From NCBI GenBank assembly GCA_024280455.1, contig JAJRQC010000023.1:17774-81773 (forward strand): DNA of 64,000 nt. The letters run 5' to 3'. The notes under the pieces were generated by a model. That model made no database searches and was not told the origin of the DNA. It worked only from the letters and a program-made list of their open reading frames with translations. Position 1 is the first letter of the stretch. The number at the start of each line of letters is the position of its first letter. Both the position numbers and the translations under genes were made by a program. This DNA is from Deltaproteobacteria bacterium (GTDB taxonomy: Bacteria; Desulfobacterota; Desulfobulbia; Desulfobulbales; Desulfobulbaceae). Shown here one piece after another: positions 32,911 through 42,220 of this stretch.

Positions 32911-34974
32911 ATGCAGGACGTACAACAAATCAGGAATACGGTTATTCTCGGACATGGCAACAGTGGAAAAACCACTCTGGCAGATGCCCTGCTTTTTACT
33001 GCAGGGGCTGTGAACCGGCTTGGCAAGGTGGATGACGGATCATCGGTAATGGATTTTGAGCCTGAGGAAATCAAACGACAGGTTTCGATCAGTACAGGGT
33101 TCAATCATCTGAACTGGCAGAAAAAGGAGGTTTTTCTCAGTGATACGCCTGGAGACGACAACTTCGTCAACGAGACAAAGTTTGCCGTGCAGGTTGCCGA
33201 CAGTGCTATCCTGACAGTCGGAGCGGTCCTTGGCGTGCGCAGCCAGACCGAACGGTTTGTCGATTTTGTTGAGGATCGCAAGCTTCCCTGCCTGATCTGT
33301 ATCACCAAGATGGACCGTGAGCGGGCCAATTTCCAGAAAACAGTCGATGAAATTAAAGAAAATTTTGATCTGAACCCGGTCATTCTCTACCTGCCTATCG
33401 GTGCGGAAGACAGGTTTGAAGGCGTTGTCGATATTGCCGGCAACACGGGTTTGTTTTTTGCCGCCGACGGAAGCGGTAAGGTCACAAAAGGCGATGTTCC
33501 TGCAGGCATGGAGGATGAGGTCGCAACCCTTCGCGAAAGCCTGATGGAATATGTGGCTGAAACCGATGACGATTTGATCGAGAAGTTTCTTGAGGAGGGT
33601 GAACTCAGCCCTGATGAGTTGGCTTCCGGTCTGGCTGTTGCCGTACGAGAGGCAAAAATTGCTCCGGTTTGCGCCGTTGCCGCATTAAAAAATGCCGGGA
33701 CCAGCGTGCTTCTTGATACCATTGTCGATGTTTTGCCTTCTCCTGACCAACGTCCTGCCATCGTCGGTACGGATCCCCAGGGAGAACTGGTTGAACGCAG
33801 GGCTTCAACTGATGAGCCTTTCTCGGCCCAGGTCTTCAAGACCATGGCTGATCCTTTTGCCGGCCGGTTAACAATTTTCCGGGTCTATTCCGGTACCCTG
33901 TCCGGTGATACATTTTACAATGCCAGCAAAGAGACCAGTGAACGATTCGGGCACCTGTTCATTCTGGAAGGTAAGGAACAGAAACAGGTCAAGCAGGCGG
34001 TCCCCGGGATGATCGTTGCGGTGGCCAAACTCAAGGAAACCGTGACTGGTGATACCCTCTGCGACGAGAGTCATCCTGTTGTCTATGATGCTCTTGAGCC
34101 CATGGCTCCCGTTATTTCCTATGCGGTCAGCGCGAAAAAGGGTGATGAGGAAAAACTGTTTTCTTCAATTACCCGTATGCTTGATGAAGATCTTACCCTG
34201 CAGCTGACCAGGGAACAGCAAACCCATGAAATCTTGATTTCCGGAGTGGGTCAGGTTCATCTTGAGGCCGTCGGCGACAAGATGAAGCGGAAATTCGGTG
34301 TGGAAATGGAACTGCGCCTGCCCAAGGTACCGTATCGAGAAACTATCAAGGATTCCGTCACCGTTCAGGGCAAGCATAAAAAACAATCCGGAGGGCGTGG
34401 CCAGTATGGGGATTGCACCATTGAAATGTCACCTCTTCCCAGAGGTGAGGGCTTTGAGTTCGTCGATTCCATTGTCGGCGGCGTCATTCCCCAGCAGTAT
34501 CGTCCCGCGGTCGAGAAAGGCATAATTGAGGCCATGGAAAAGGGCGTTATTGCCGGCTATCCCTTTGTTGATGTCAAGATCAACCTGATAGACGGCTCTT
34601 ACCACAATGTGGATTCTTCTGAGATGGCGTTCAAGATTGCCGGCTCTCTGGCCTTTAAAAAGGGGGTTGAAGATGCTAAACCCGTTTTGCTGGAACCTAT
34701 CTTTGAACTTGAAGTCATGGTGGACAAGGAACATGTCGGCGACGTGATGGGAGACCTGAACAGTCGCCGGGGTAAAGTGCTTGGCATGGATGCAACCGAA
34801 AAATATGAAGTGGTCAAAGCCCATGTTCCCCAATCCGAGATTCTTCTCTATGCCCCGGATTTGACCTCGATGACCGGTGGCAGGGGGGCCTTTACGGTGC
34901 GGTTCTCCCATTATGAAGAAGTGCCGTCCCAGCTTATGGAAAAAATTATCGTCCAGCATGAAAGTGAAGGGTGA
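32911..34974 (+). CDS. Elongation factor G paralogue (EF-G2-like)
   Basis: A 687-residue translational GTPase. The start at 32911 follows GGAGG; a frame to 32860 is open but lacks signals. G motifs: GHGNSGKT (14-21), DTPGDDNF (78-85) and TKMD (132-135). Domains II-V follow, including the domain IV segment GGRGQYGDCTIEM and the C-terminal VMGDLNSRRGKVLGMD. In switch II the catalytic His of canonical EF-G (DTPGHVDF) is Asp82, which marks this as a member of the EF-G-like paralogue group rather than the main FusA. Those paralogues act in ribosome recycling or have weak GTPase activity. It overlaps mogA by one base. Confidence 0.88.
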   Translation: MQDVQQIRNTVILGHGNSGKTTLADALLFTAGAVNRLGKVDDGSSVMDFEPEEIKRQVSISTGFNHLNWQKKEVFLSDTPGDDNFVNETKFAVQVADSAILTVGAVLGVRSQTERFVDFVEDRKLPCLICITKMDRERANFQKTVDEIKENFDLNPVILYLPIGAEDRFEGVVDIAGNTGLFFAADGSGKVTKGDVPAGMEDEVATLRESLMEYVAETDDDLIEKFLEEGELSPDELASGLAVAVREAKIAPVCAVAALKNAGTSVLLDTIVDVLPSPDQRPAIVGTDPQGELVERRASTDEPFSAQVFKTMADPFAGRLTIFRVYSGTLSGDTFYNASKETSERFGHLFILEGKEQKQVKQAVPGMIVAVAKLKETVTGDTLCDESHPVVYDALEPMAPVISYAVSAKKGDEEKLFSSITRMLDEDLTLQLTREQQTHEILISGVGQVHLEAVGDKMKRKFGVEMELRLPKVPYRETIKDSVTVQGKHKKQSGGRGQYGDCTIEMSPLPRGEGFEFVDSIVGGVIPQQYRPAVEKGIIEAMEKGVIAGYPFVDVKINLIDGSYHNVDSSEMAFKIAGSLAFKKGVEDAKPVLLEPIFELEVMVDKEHVGDVMGDLNSRRGKVLGMDATEKYEVVKAHVPQSEILLYAPDLTSMTGGRGAFTVRFSHYEEVPSQLMEKIIVQHESEG

Positions 34975-35477
34975 TGGGTGAATATACGGTCGGTGTACTC
35001 ACCTTGAGTGATAAGGGGGCCCGTGGAGAGCGCGAAGATACCAGCGGCGTCATGCTTAAGGAGCTGTTTGCCGGCCTGGAAGGGTACACCGTTGCGCTTT
35101 ACCTGGTTATCGCCGACAATCAGTCACTTATCAGTGCTACCTTGACCCGGTGGGTGGATGAGAACAATATTGATCTTATCATCACCACCGGAGGAACCGG
35201 TGTTTCACCCAGTGATCAGACCCCGGAGGCAACCAGAGCGGTCATTGATCGGCAGGTTCCCGGTCTTGCCGAGGCCATGCGGCAGGCAAGTCTGACCAAA
35301 ACCGTGCAGGCCGTCTGGTCGCGTGGGATAGCAGGGATACGGAGGCAGAGTCTGATTATAAATCTGCCCGGCAGTGAGAAGGCGGCAAAGGAAAATATAG
35401 AGGCAATACTGCCCGCCTTATCCCATGGACTGTATAAACTCAAAGGCGGCGCCGCCGATTGCGGGGTCAGTGTCTGA
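34974..35477 (+). CDS. mogA: Molybdopterin adenylyltransferase
   Basis: A 167-residue MogA/MoaB-family protein with TVGVLTLSDKGARGEREDTSG, LIITTGGTGVSPSDQTPEAT (the molybdopterin-binding TTGGTG loop) and LIINLPGSEKAAKEN. It activates molybdopterin by adenylation before metal insertion. The ATG at 34974 overlaps the EF-G-like stop as TGATG; a GTG at 34971 is a less likely start. The molybdoenzymes it serves are not in this window. Confidence 0.92.
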   Translation: MGEYTVGVLTLSDKGARGEREDTSGVMLKELFAGLEGYTVALYLVIADNQSLISATLTRWVDENNIDLIITTGGTGVSPSDQTPEATRAVIDRQVPGLAEAMRQASLTKTVQAVWSRGIAGIRRQSLIINLPGSEKAAKENIEAILPALSHGLYKLKGGAADCGVSV

Positions 35478-35513
35478 AACATCAGCTTGATTCCGTTCAA
35501 TGCTCAAAATAAA

Positions 35514-35550
35514 ACAGCGCCTACATTCCCTCAAGGAATGACGGCGCTGT
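35514..35550. terminator. Terminator between convergent mogA and purM
   Basis: The perfect stem ACAGCGCC / GGCGCTGT is extended by CATTCC / GGAATG around a 5-base loop. On the minus strand it is followed by TTTTATTTTG, making it a good purM terminator and possibly a plus-strand one. Confidence 0.75.
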
Positions 35551-35583
35551 TGTGTCTTAACCTTTCCGTATCAGGATCTTTTT

Positions 35584-36642
35584 TTACAATCCCTCAATGA
35601 CGACCCTTTCCTCATCGTCACCTGCTCCTGCGACGATTTCACCGATGAGAAACGGCGTTTCCCCAAGGGCGGTAAACTGCTGCATGATATCTTCCACCTC
35701 ATTTTCAGGGACCAGGGCCATCATGCCGATACCCATGTTAAAGGTTCGGTACATCTCCTCTTCAGGCACGTCGCCGTTTTTCTGCAGAAAGGGAAAAACA
35801 GGCGGGATATCCCAGGAACCGGCATGGATGATCGCCTTGCAGCCACCGGGCAGGATTCTCGGGACATTATCGATAAACCCTCCGCCGGTATTGTGGATAA
35901 GGCCGTTAATCGTGAAATTGCGGAGCACTTTAAGCACACTTTCCACATAAATTCTTGTCGGCTTGAGCAGCTCTTCACCAACTGTACAGCCGAGCTCAGC
36001 CACCTGATCGTTGACCCCCAGGCCAAGTTCCTCAAAAACTATTTTGCGAACCAGGGAGTAACCGTTTGAATGCAGTCCCGATGAGGCCAGGCCGATAATT
36101 TTATTGCCGACCCGGATGTCACTGCCGTCTATGATTCCATTGCGCTCTCCGATGCCGACAACAAACCCGGCTAGATCGTAATCACCGGGTTGATACAGAC
36201 CCGGCATTTCAGCAGTTTCCCCACCGATTAAAGCACAGCCGGAAATTTTGCAGCCCTGGGCAATTCCACGAACCACCTCGGTGGCAACATCAAGGTCCAG
36301 GCGCGAGACTGCAAAGTAGTCCAGGAAAAATAGAGGTTTCGCTCCGCTGACCACAACGTCGTTGACGCACATGGCAACCAGATCAATGCCGATGGTGTCA
36401 TGTTTGTTGCAGAGTATGGCAACGTTGAGTTTAGTGCCGACTCCATCGGTCGAAGAGATGAGAACCGGATCTTCATAGCCGGCATTACCGATTGCAAACA
36501 TCCCGGAAAAGCCACCAATATCGTTGAGTACCCCACGACCATGGGTTTCAGCAACCAGCCCTTTGATTCGGGAGACAAATTCGTTGCCTTTGTCGATGTC
36601 GACACCGGCGTGAGAGTATTTAGAGGCTTTTGTTTGATCCAT
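35584..36642 (-). CDS. purM: Phosphoribosylformylglycinamidine cyclo-ligase (AIR synthetase)
   Basis: A 352-residue enzyme of purine synthesis, closing the imidazole ring with ATP. The start at 36642 (MDQTKASKYSHAGVDIDKG) gives the family length; the frame runs 37 codons further without resemblance. Motifs: GVGTKLNVA, IGIDLVAMCVNDVVVSGAKP, GCALIGGETAEMPG, and GLASSGLHSNGYSLVRK. It is transcribed alone. Confidence 0.95.
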   Translation of the reverse strand: MDQTKASKYSHAGVDIDKGNEFVSRIKGLVAETHGRGVLNDIGGFSGMFAIGNAGYEDPVLISSTDGVGTKLNVAILCNKHDTIGIDLVAMCVNDVVVSGAKPLFFLDYFAVSRLDLDVATEVVRGIAQGCKISGCALIGGETAEMPGLYQPGDYDLAGFVVGIGERNGIIDGSDIRVGNKIIGLASSGLHSNGYSLVRKIVFEELGLGVNDQVAELGCTVGEELLKPTRIYVESVLKVLRNFTINGLIHNTGGGFIDNVPRILPGGCKAIIHAGSWDIPPVFPFLQKNGDVPEEEMYRTFNMGIGMMALVPENEVEDIMQQFTALGETPFLIGEIVAGAGDDEERVVIEGL

Positions 36643-37028
36643 GTCGATAGGAATGCACGTTGGAATTATTTTTATTGTGGTACAAGGCGACCTATTCTGC
36701 ATTGTCGCCATTGAGATTTGCTTTGAGGCTGCCTTGACTCTATCCGGGAACAAGAATGTATTCTATTGCAGACCAGATTGGTGAGCCCGAAGTCTGCGCT
36801 TTTCTGCGAAAATTCGAAGATGCCGTTTTTGAATGGCTATAGTTTACTTTTTTTTGTTCTGTATTGTCAATATGTTTGTCTGATTTATGTTACCATCCGG
36901 ACACGCTGCACTTAGTATAGCGTATATAGCTTCTCTGTGAAGGAGTGTAAGATTCCACAGATAATGAAAAAACAACCGTCTGATTCTGCAACGTTGCAGG
37001 CCTCTTTTCGTTCTGGTAGAGTGCCGCC
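36643..37028. other. Intergenic region with a weak promoter candidate
   Basis: No gene was found. TTGTCA (36867) with a 16-base spacer to TATGTT could be a weak promoter reading towards the DUF2065 gene. A GAAGTCTGCGCTT motif at 36788 recalls the tandem repeat at 29042. Confidence 0.4.
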
Positions 37029-37229
37029 ATGAAACTTCTTCTTACACTTATCGGTCTGGTTTTTATCTTTGAAGGATTGCCCTATGTGGTATCTCCTGAA
37101 GCTATGCAGCGCTGGCTCAGGCAGCTTTTGGAAATGCGGCCTGGACAGCTCCGTTTTATGGGTCTTGTCGCCATGGGTTTTGGCTTTTTTCTCTGCTATA
37201 TTACTCAGAAGTCCGGTATGTTCCAGTAG
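37029..37229 (+). CDS. DUF2065 (YjeT-like) small membrane protein
   Basis: A 66-residue protein with two hydrophobic helices: MKLLLTLIGLVFIFEGLPYV at the N-terminus and GLVAMGFGFFLCYI near the C-terminus, separated by MQRWLRQLLEMRPGQLRFMG. This pattern matches the DUF2065/YjeT family of small inner-membrane proteins of unknown function, often found near hflC-purA. It is followed by mgtE about 200 bases on. Confidence 0.85.
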   Translation: MKLLLTLIGLVFIFEGLPYVVSPEAMQRWLRQLLEMRPGQLRFMGLVAMGFGFFLCYITQKSGMFQ

Positions 37230-37424
37230 AATTTTATTTTCTCCGGTTTCCATTATCGGCTGCAGGCCACCCGTTAGGCCTCTGATCATTCCAGCTGCAG
37301 TATTGTTCATCTTTTCCGGTTCCAGGCAAGACTTCTCTTGCGGCAATTGATTGAGTTGGGTATTTTTAAAAGTTTTGTTTTGAAAAGATTTGTTCAGGGC
37401 ATCACAATCCCAGGGGATACACCT

Positions 37425-38807
37425 ATGGAAAAGACACCGAAAAGAGAGATGATAGGTATTGAGGGCAAGGTCCTTCTTGATACTCTCAGACGCCTGCATC
37501 GACGTGGTGCTACCGAGAACATTAAAAAACTCATAAGTAAAACCCATCCGGCCGATCTGGCCTGGGTCTTCAGATCACTTAACTCCGGCGAGCAGAACGA
37601 TATATTCCAGATTATCGCCCAGACCGATATGGTTGCCGATTTCTTAAGTGAACTCGACACCTCCATAATGGTTGATCTGGTTGATGATCTGTCGGCCAGC
37701 TTTATGGCCGGTGTCGTCACCCGGATGGCTTCCGATGATGCGGCCGATCTACTTGAAGCACTGCCTGAAGAGATCGCCCATGACATTCGTACCCACATGG
37801 AGGCCGACGACCGTCATGAGGTCGAGGAGCTACTCAAATATGACCCGCAGACCGCCGGTGGTATCATGTCGCCGGATTTCATGTATCTTGATGAGGATCT
37901 CACCGTTGAGGAGGCCATAAAAAAGGTTCAGAAACGCAGTGAAGAAAAAGAAATGGTGTTCTATCTTTACATCACTCATGGCGACGGTCAACTGACCGGG
38001 GTGCTCTCTCTGCGTGAACTGCTGCTCCATCCCATGCATCGGCAGTTGAAAAACATCATGAACGCCAATGTCATCTCGGTGACCACGGATACGGACCAGG
38101 AAGAAGTGGCCCATGTCGTCTCTCAGTATAATATGCTGGCGGTTCCGGTTGTGGATGCCACCTTTAAACTGGTCGGGATCGTTACCGTTGATGATATTAT
38201 TGATGTTCTGCGGGAAGAGGCCACCGAAGATTTTCTGCAGATGGCCGGGGCCGGTAAGGAGCAGGAAATTCTTTTAAAGCCGCTCCATAAAAAAATTATG
38301 CTGCGGGCACCCTGGCTGCTGGCCTCCTGGGTCGGGGGGGTCGGAGCCATGTTTATCATTAACTCGTTTTCCTACGAACTCAAGCAGGTTCTTGCCCTGG
38401 CATCATTTATCCCTGTTATTGCCGGTATGGGCGGCAACATTGCCACCCAGTCCAGTACGATTATTGTCCGCGGCCTGGCAACCGGCCGGGTGAACACGAA
38501 TCAGTTTTTTAAAGTTGTGGGTAAAGAGTTTGTGGTCGGGATCGTTCTGGGGTCCTTTTTCGGCCTTCTTCTCGGCATACTAGCATTTTTCAGCTATCAC
38601 ACCCCGATCTATCTTGGCCTGGTGGTCGGACTCTCCGTTTTTCTGGTCATGATCATGGCCGCCACGGTCGGAACCTTTGTCCCCATGATCCTGAAACGAT
38701 TCAACGTCGATGCCGCCGTTGCCACCGGCCCCTTTATTACCACAACCATCGATGTCCTCGGAGTTTCCCTGTATTTTGCCATAGCCAAGTTTTTCCTTCA
38801 TTTATAA
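37425..38807 (+). CDS. mgtE: MgtE-family magnesium transporter
   Basis: About 460 residues starting at 37425 behind AGGGG. The order is: an N-domain of helical repeats (about 10-135, including HPADLAWVFRSL and SDDAADLLEALPEE), YDPQTAGGIMSPDFMYL leading into two CBS domains (about 140-260), and five transmembrane helices with the pore signature PVIAGMGGNIATQSSTI. The cytosolic domains sense Mg2+ and gate the channel. It is 10 bases upstream of the htrA-like gene. Confidence 0.95.
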   Translation: MEKTPKREMIGIEGKVLLDTLRRLHRRGATENIKKLISKTHPADLAWVFRSLNSGEQNDIFQIIAQTDMVADFLSELDTSIMVDLVDDLSASFMAGVVTRMASDDAADLLEALPEEIAHDIRTHMEADDRHEVEELLKYDPQTAGGIMSPDFMYLDEDLTVEEAIKKVQKRSEEKEMVFYLYITHGDGQLTGVLSLRELLLHPMHRQLKNIMNANVISVTTDTDQEEVAHVVSQYNMLAVPVVDATFKLVGIVTVDDIIDVLREEATEDFLQMAGAGKEQEILLKPLHKKIMLRAPWLLASWVGGVGAMFIINSFSYELKQVLALASFIPVIAGMGGNIATQSSTIIVRGLATGRVNTNQFFKVVGKEFVVGIVLGSFFGLLLGILAFFSYHTPIYLGLVVGLSVFLVMIMAATVGTFVPMILKRFNVDAAVATGPFITTTIDVLGVSLYFAIAKFFLHL

Positions 38808-38817
38808 GCAGGTTTTT

Positions 38818-39936
38818 ATGTCTTTTTTTCGTTTGCCCTCTGCCGGAAGGGTCAATCCTATACTGCTATACCTTATCCTCGGCCTTGGCGGCTGGTTGCT
38901 GTACCAGACCTTTCAGCCCGGTCTGCTGGACCCTGATGCCGCCCCCAGGGCGATTGTAGCACGAGGCATTCTGGCAGAAGATGAACAGAACACCATTGAG
39001 GTCTTTAAAAACACAGCACCCTCGGTGGTCTATATCACTTCAATTTCCGTTCGCCGAAATCTGTTTAATCTCAATGTTTATGAAATACCGCAGGGCACCG
39101 GTTCTGGGTTTGTGTGGGATAAGCAGGGCCGTATCGTCACAAACTATCATGTGATTTCCGATGCTAACCGGCTGGAGGTGACTCTGGCCGACCATTCAAC
39201 CTGGAAAGCGGTTCTGGTCGGCGTTGCTCCGGATCGTGATATTGCGGTTCTGCAGATTTCCGCTCCTAAACACAAACTGTTTCCCCTGGCAATCGGCAAT
39301 TCCGATGATCTCCAGGTCGGACAGAAAGTCTTTGCCATCGGCACCCCCTTTGGACTTGACCAGACCCTGACCACCGGTATCGTCAGTGCGCTTGGCCGCG
39401 AGATTAAGTCGGTGACTGGAAGAACTATTCAGGATGTGATTCAAACCGATGCCGCCATCAATCCCGGCAACTCGGGCGGGCCGCTGCTGGACAGTGCAGG
39501 GCTGCTGATCGGGGTGAACACCGCAATTTACAGCCCCTCCGGCGGCAGTTCAGGGATTGGGTTTGCCGTTCCTGTTCATGAGGTCAACCGGGTGGTTCCC
39601 CAGGTGATCCGTCATGGCCGTGTGATCAGGCCCGGACTCGGGATCAGCCTGGCTCCGCCGAAACTTGCCGGTGAATTCAACCTTCCGGGAGTGCTTATCC
39701 TTAATGTCCAGCCCGGTTCAACGGCAGATAAGGCAGGCTTGCGCGGTACCCGGCAGGTTCGTGGCGGCATGGTGCTGGGAGACAGTATTTTTGCGGTCAA
39801 TGGAAAGCCTGTTGCTGATTATAATGCCCTGCGTGATGCACTTGAACAGTATCAGATTGGTGAGTCCGTCAGTTTGACAGTGCTCAGGGACGGTGAAGAG
39901 GTGACCGTAACAGTGACCCTGGAAGCCATGGAGTAA
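38818..39936 (+). CDS. Membrane-anchored HtrA/DegS-type serine protease
   Basis: A 372-residue protein with one N-terminal helix (about 14-31), a trypsin-like domain with catalytic H111 (TNYHVISDA), D141 (PDRDIAVLQ) and S219 (NPGNSGGPLL), and a single PDZ domain (about 265-370). The single PDZ and the anchor fit DegS-like quality-control or sigma-E signalling proteases more than soluble DegP. The stop overlaps the start of a small membrane protein as TAATG. Confidence 0.93.
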   Translation: MSFFRLPSAGRVNPILLYLILGLGGWLLYQTFQPGLLDPDAAPRAIVARGILAEDEQNTIEVFKNTAPSVVYITSISVRRNLFNLNVYEIPQGTGSGFVWDKQGRIVTNYHVISDANRLEVTLADHSTWKAVLVGVAPDRDIAVLQISAPKHKLFPLAIGNSDDLQVGQKVFAIGTPFGLDQTLTTGIVSALGREIKSVTGRTIQDVIQTDAAINPGNSGGPLLDSAGLLIGVNTAIYSPSGGSSGIGFAVPVHEVNRVVPQVIRHGRVIRPGLGISLAPPKLAGEFNLPGVLILNVQPGSTADKAGLRGTRQVRGGMVLGDSIFAVNGKPVADYNALRDALEQYQIGESVSLTVLRDGEEVTVTVTLEAME

Positions 39937-40115
39937 TGAACCCGCCGCGGCTCAAGCGGACGTCTATCAACAAAGAGACCGGTATGAAGAAGAGAAGGCT
40001 GTTTTTTGTTTTCGGGGTGCTGCTTGCAGCGTATCTGTACTTTTATGTTGACGCTCAGTATTCAAAACAGCTGTCAACTCCTCAGGAGCAGGGGAGTCCT
40101 GACTCCAGGGAATAA
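39936..40115 (+). CDS. Small single-helix membrane protein coupled to the HtrA-like protease
   Basis: A 59-residue reading frame whose ATG shares its A with the protease stop. After a basic N-terminus it has one hydrophobic helix (RRLFFVFGVLLAAYLYFYV) and a short polar tail. An internal ATG at 39984 behind AAAGAGA would give a 43-residue form starting directly before the helix, which may be the true start. I do not recognise a family. It could be a small partner of the protease or chance. Confidence 0.45.
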   Translation: MNPPRLKRTSINKETGMKKRRLFFVFGVLLAAYLYFYVDAQYSKQLSTPQEQGSPDSRE

Positions 40116-40141
40116 TTCAATATGCCGTCTCTCTCCTCTCG

Positions 40142-40170
40142 TTGCAAGATATATTGGATTATTGTATAAA
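40142..40170 (+). promoter_or_regulatory. Sigma-70-type promoter candidate for the YcaO gene
   Basis: TTGCAA and TATAAA are separated by exactly 17 bases. Transcription would begin near 40178, leaving a leader of about 180 bases before the YcaO start. No riboswitch pattern was recognised in that leader. Confidence 0.45.
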
Positions 40171-40354
40171 GTACGGGTTGTTGTCTGCCACGATGTGGTT
40201 GTCCGGAACTGTAGTTGCTGTCGCCGTGAGTTGTTTTGAGACCCTCACAAGATGAACAGTTTTCCAGGGGGGGAGACGTGGATATCTTTGCAGACTGTTG
40301 AATGCTGGTACGTTCAAACGGAAAAATACGATCATACAGACAAGGTGTTGCCCC

Positions 40355-42106
40355 ATGGATAAAAAAATCATCACAATGAAAGACTGCTTTAAGCATTATA
40401 CCTATGATCAGGATAAGGCCTGTACGCCGGAAGAGACCGTGGAACGTTTTAATGCACGCCTTAAGGAGCAGAAACTTGATGTCTTGAAAGAGGTAAAGCG
40501 CATCGACAACGGCCGGCTGGATATTCCTGTATATTTCAGCGTCTGCGGCAAGGATGCCCTGGAAACCATCGGCAATAAAAAACAGATGGGTAAGGGCTCG
40601 ACCCCGGAGCAGTCCAGGGCCTCGGCCTGTATGGAGCTGGCCGAGCGCTTCAGCTTTTTTGCCTTCATGAAGAATCCCGATAACTTCATCCATGATACGT
40701 ATGCCGGGGTCAAGGCTGCGGGATATCCGGTCCTGCCCCTGGAAAAATGGCTGGCCTCAGTCCATGATGAGAACACCAGCGAGGAGACCCTGGAGAAGTT
40801 GATAGAGGATCTTCCCATCCAGTGGGTGTGGGCCAATAATCTCACCCGCAACGAAGAGACCCTGATGCCTTTTTCCTGGTTTTATGCCATTAACGAGTTT
40901 AACGGACCTTCCGCCGGCAACACCTACGAAGAGGCGGTGAGTCAGGGCGTGGCTGAGATTGTTGAACGTCATGTCTGTGCCGTAGTCAGCTATGAAGAAA
41001 AGAAGACACCAAGCATTGATCCGGCTTCGGTCAAAGATCCGGTTGCCCGTGAACTTATCGAAAAGTTCACCAGCAACGGAATTGAGGTCTATCTTAATGA
41101 TTTTTCCCTGGATACGGGCATTCCCACCGTGGCAGCGCTTTGTATCGATCCTGCCACCTTTCCTGATGAAAGCGAGATTGTCTATACCGCCGGGACCACC
41201 CCTAACCCTGAAAAAGCCCTGATCCGAGCCCTTACCGAGGTGGCCCAGCTGGCCGGTGATTTTAATTCCGCTTCCAATTATGTAGCCAGCGGTCTGCCCA
41301 AACCTCTGTCCCTGAATGAGGTCCCCTATATTACCAATCCCGGCATGACTGTTGCCATTGATGAGCTTCCGGATTTAACCGATGATAATATCAAGGTGGA
41401 AAATGAGAGATGTCTTGCCGCCTTGAAACGGCTTGATCTTGATGTCTTTGTGGTTGATGTGGCGCACCCGACGCTTAAGATTCCCGCCATCTACACTATT
41501 GTCCCGGGCTGTCATTTCAGGGAACGATCCCGAATCAGTAATGTCGGGCTCTTTGCAGCCAAGCTGGTCAGTGAACGTATTAAAGATCCCGAGTCCTGTG
41601 TTCAGCAGCTCCGGCAGATGCAGAAGATTCTGCCGGATGCCTATTACCTGGAATTTTACCTGGGCAGAAATCTCATCAACCTGGGGTTGCTTGATGAGGC
41701 CCTGGTTCATCTGGAACGAGCATTAACCTTGAATCCGGAGGAGGAAGATATCCCCTATATTTATTCGTACCTGGGCGATACCCTCAAGAATCTTGGCCGA
41801 TATGAAGAGGCCATTGCGGCCATTGAAAAGGGACGTAAGCTTGATGATGAACGACCTGATTTTCACAATATTCTCGGCGTCTGTTATTTCAAACTTGAGC
41901 GCCATGAAGAGGCCATTGAACGGTTTCACCGTGCTGTTTACCTCCACCCCTCATCCGCTATTGATTATGCCAACCTTGGGGTGAATTACCGTAAAGTCGG
42001 CAACAATGAGGAGGCTGTAAAGTTTCTGGCCCTGGCCCTCTCCCTTGACTCGGGTATTGATTTTGCCGCAACGCAGCTTGCTGAACTGCAGGACGAGGCA
42101 CGGTAA
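40355..42106 (+). CDS. YcaO-domain protein with C-terminal TPR repeats
   Basis: About 583 residues. The YcaO domain (about 50-380) has the ATP-binding acidic patterns GKGSTPEQSRASACMELAER and EEAVSQGVAEIVERH, then NPEKALIRALTEVAQL and PGCHFRERSR. YcaO enzymes use ATP to activate a peptide backbone amide, giving azolines, amidines or, with a sulfur donor, thioamides. The C-terminal ~190 residues hold about four tetratricopeptide repeats (LGRNLINLGLLDEALVHLER, LGDTLKNLGRYEEAIAAIEK and so on), likely for binding a protein substrate. The start at 40355 is preceded by AAGGTG. No RiPP precursor or TfuA partner is adjacent; two exported sulfurtransferases follow. The substrate is unknown. Confidence 0.85.
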   Translation: MDKKIITMKDCFKHYTYDQDKACTPEETVERFNARLKEQKLDVLKEVKRIDNGRLDIPVYFSVCGKDALETIGNKKQMGKGSTPEQSRASACMELAERFSFFAFMKNPDNFIHDTYAGVKAAGYPVLPLEKWLASVHDENTSEETLEKLIEDLPIQWVWANNLTRNEETLMPFSWFYAINEFNGPSAGNTYEEAVSQGVAEIVERHVCAVVSYEEKKTPSIDPASVKDPVARELIEKFTSNGIEVYLNDFSLDTGIPTVAALCIDPATFPDESEIVYTAGTTPNPEKALIRALTEVAQLAGDFNSASNYVASGLPKPLSLNEVPYITNPGMTVAIDELPDLTDDNIKVENERCLAALKRLDLDVFVVDVAHPTLKIPAIYTIVPGCHFRERSRISNVGLFAAKLVSERIKDPESCVQQLRQMQKILPDAYYLEFYLGRNLINLGLLDEALVHLERALTLNPEEEDIPYIYSYLGDTLKNLGRYEEAIAAIEKGRKLDDERPDFHNILGVCYFKLERHEEAIERFHRAVYLHPSSAIDYANLGVNYRKVGNNEEAVKFLALALSLDSGIDFAATQLAELQDEAR

Positions 42107-42135
42107 GTTTAATCAGGGAGCCCTTCTTTAAGGAC

Positions 42136-42174
42136 AAAAAAAAAAGAGACGGGAATTCCCGTCTCTTTTTTTTT
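42136..42174. terminator. Strong bidirectional terminator
   Basis: The perfect palindrome AGAGACGGGAATTCCCGTCTCT is flanked by nine A on the left and nine T on the right, giving U tracts in both directions. It separates the convergent YcaO and rhodanese genes. Confidence 0.9.
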
Positions 42175-42220
42175 GTGGAAAAATGCTCAGCCAACAGGCT
42201 GTTTCAGATTATTTTTATTT

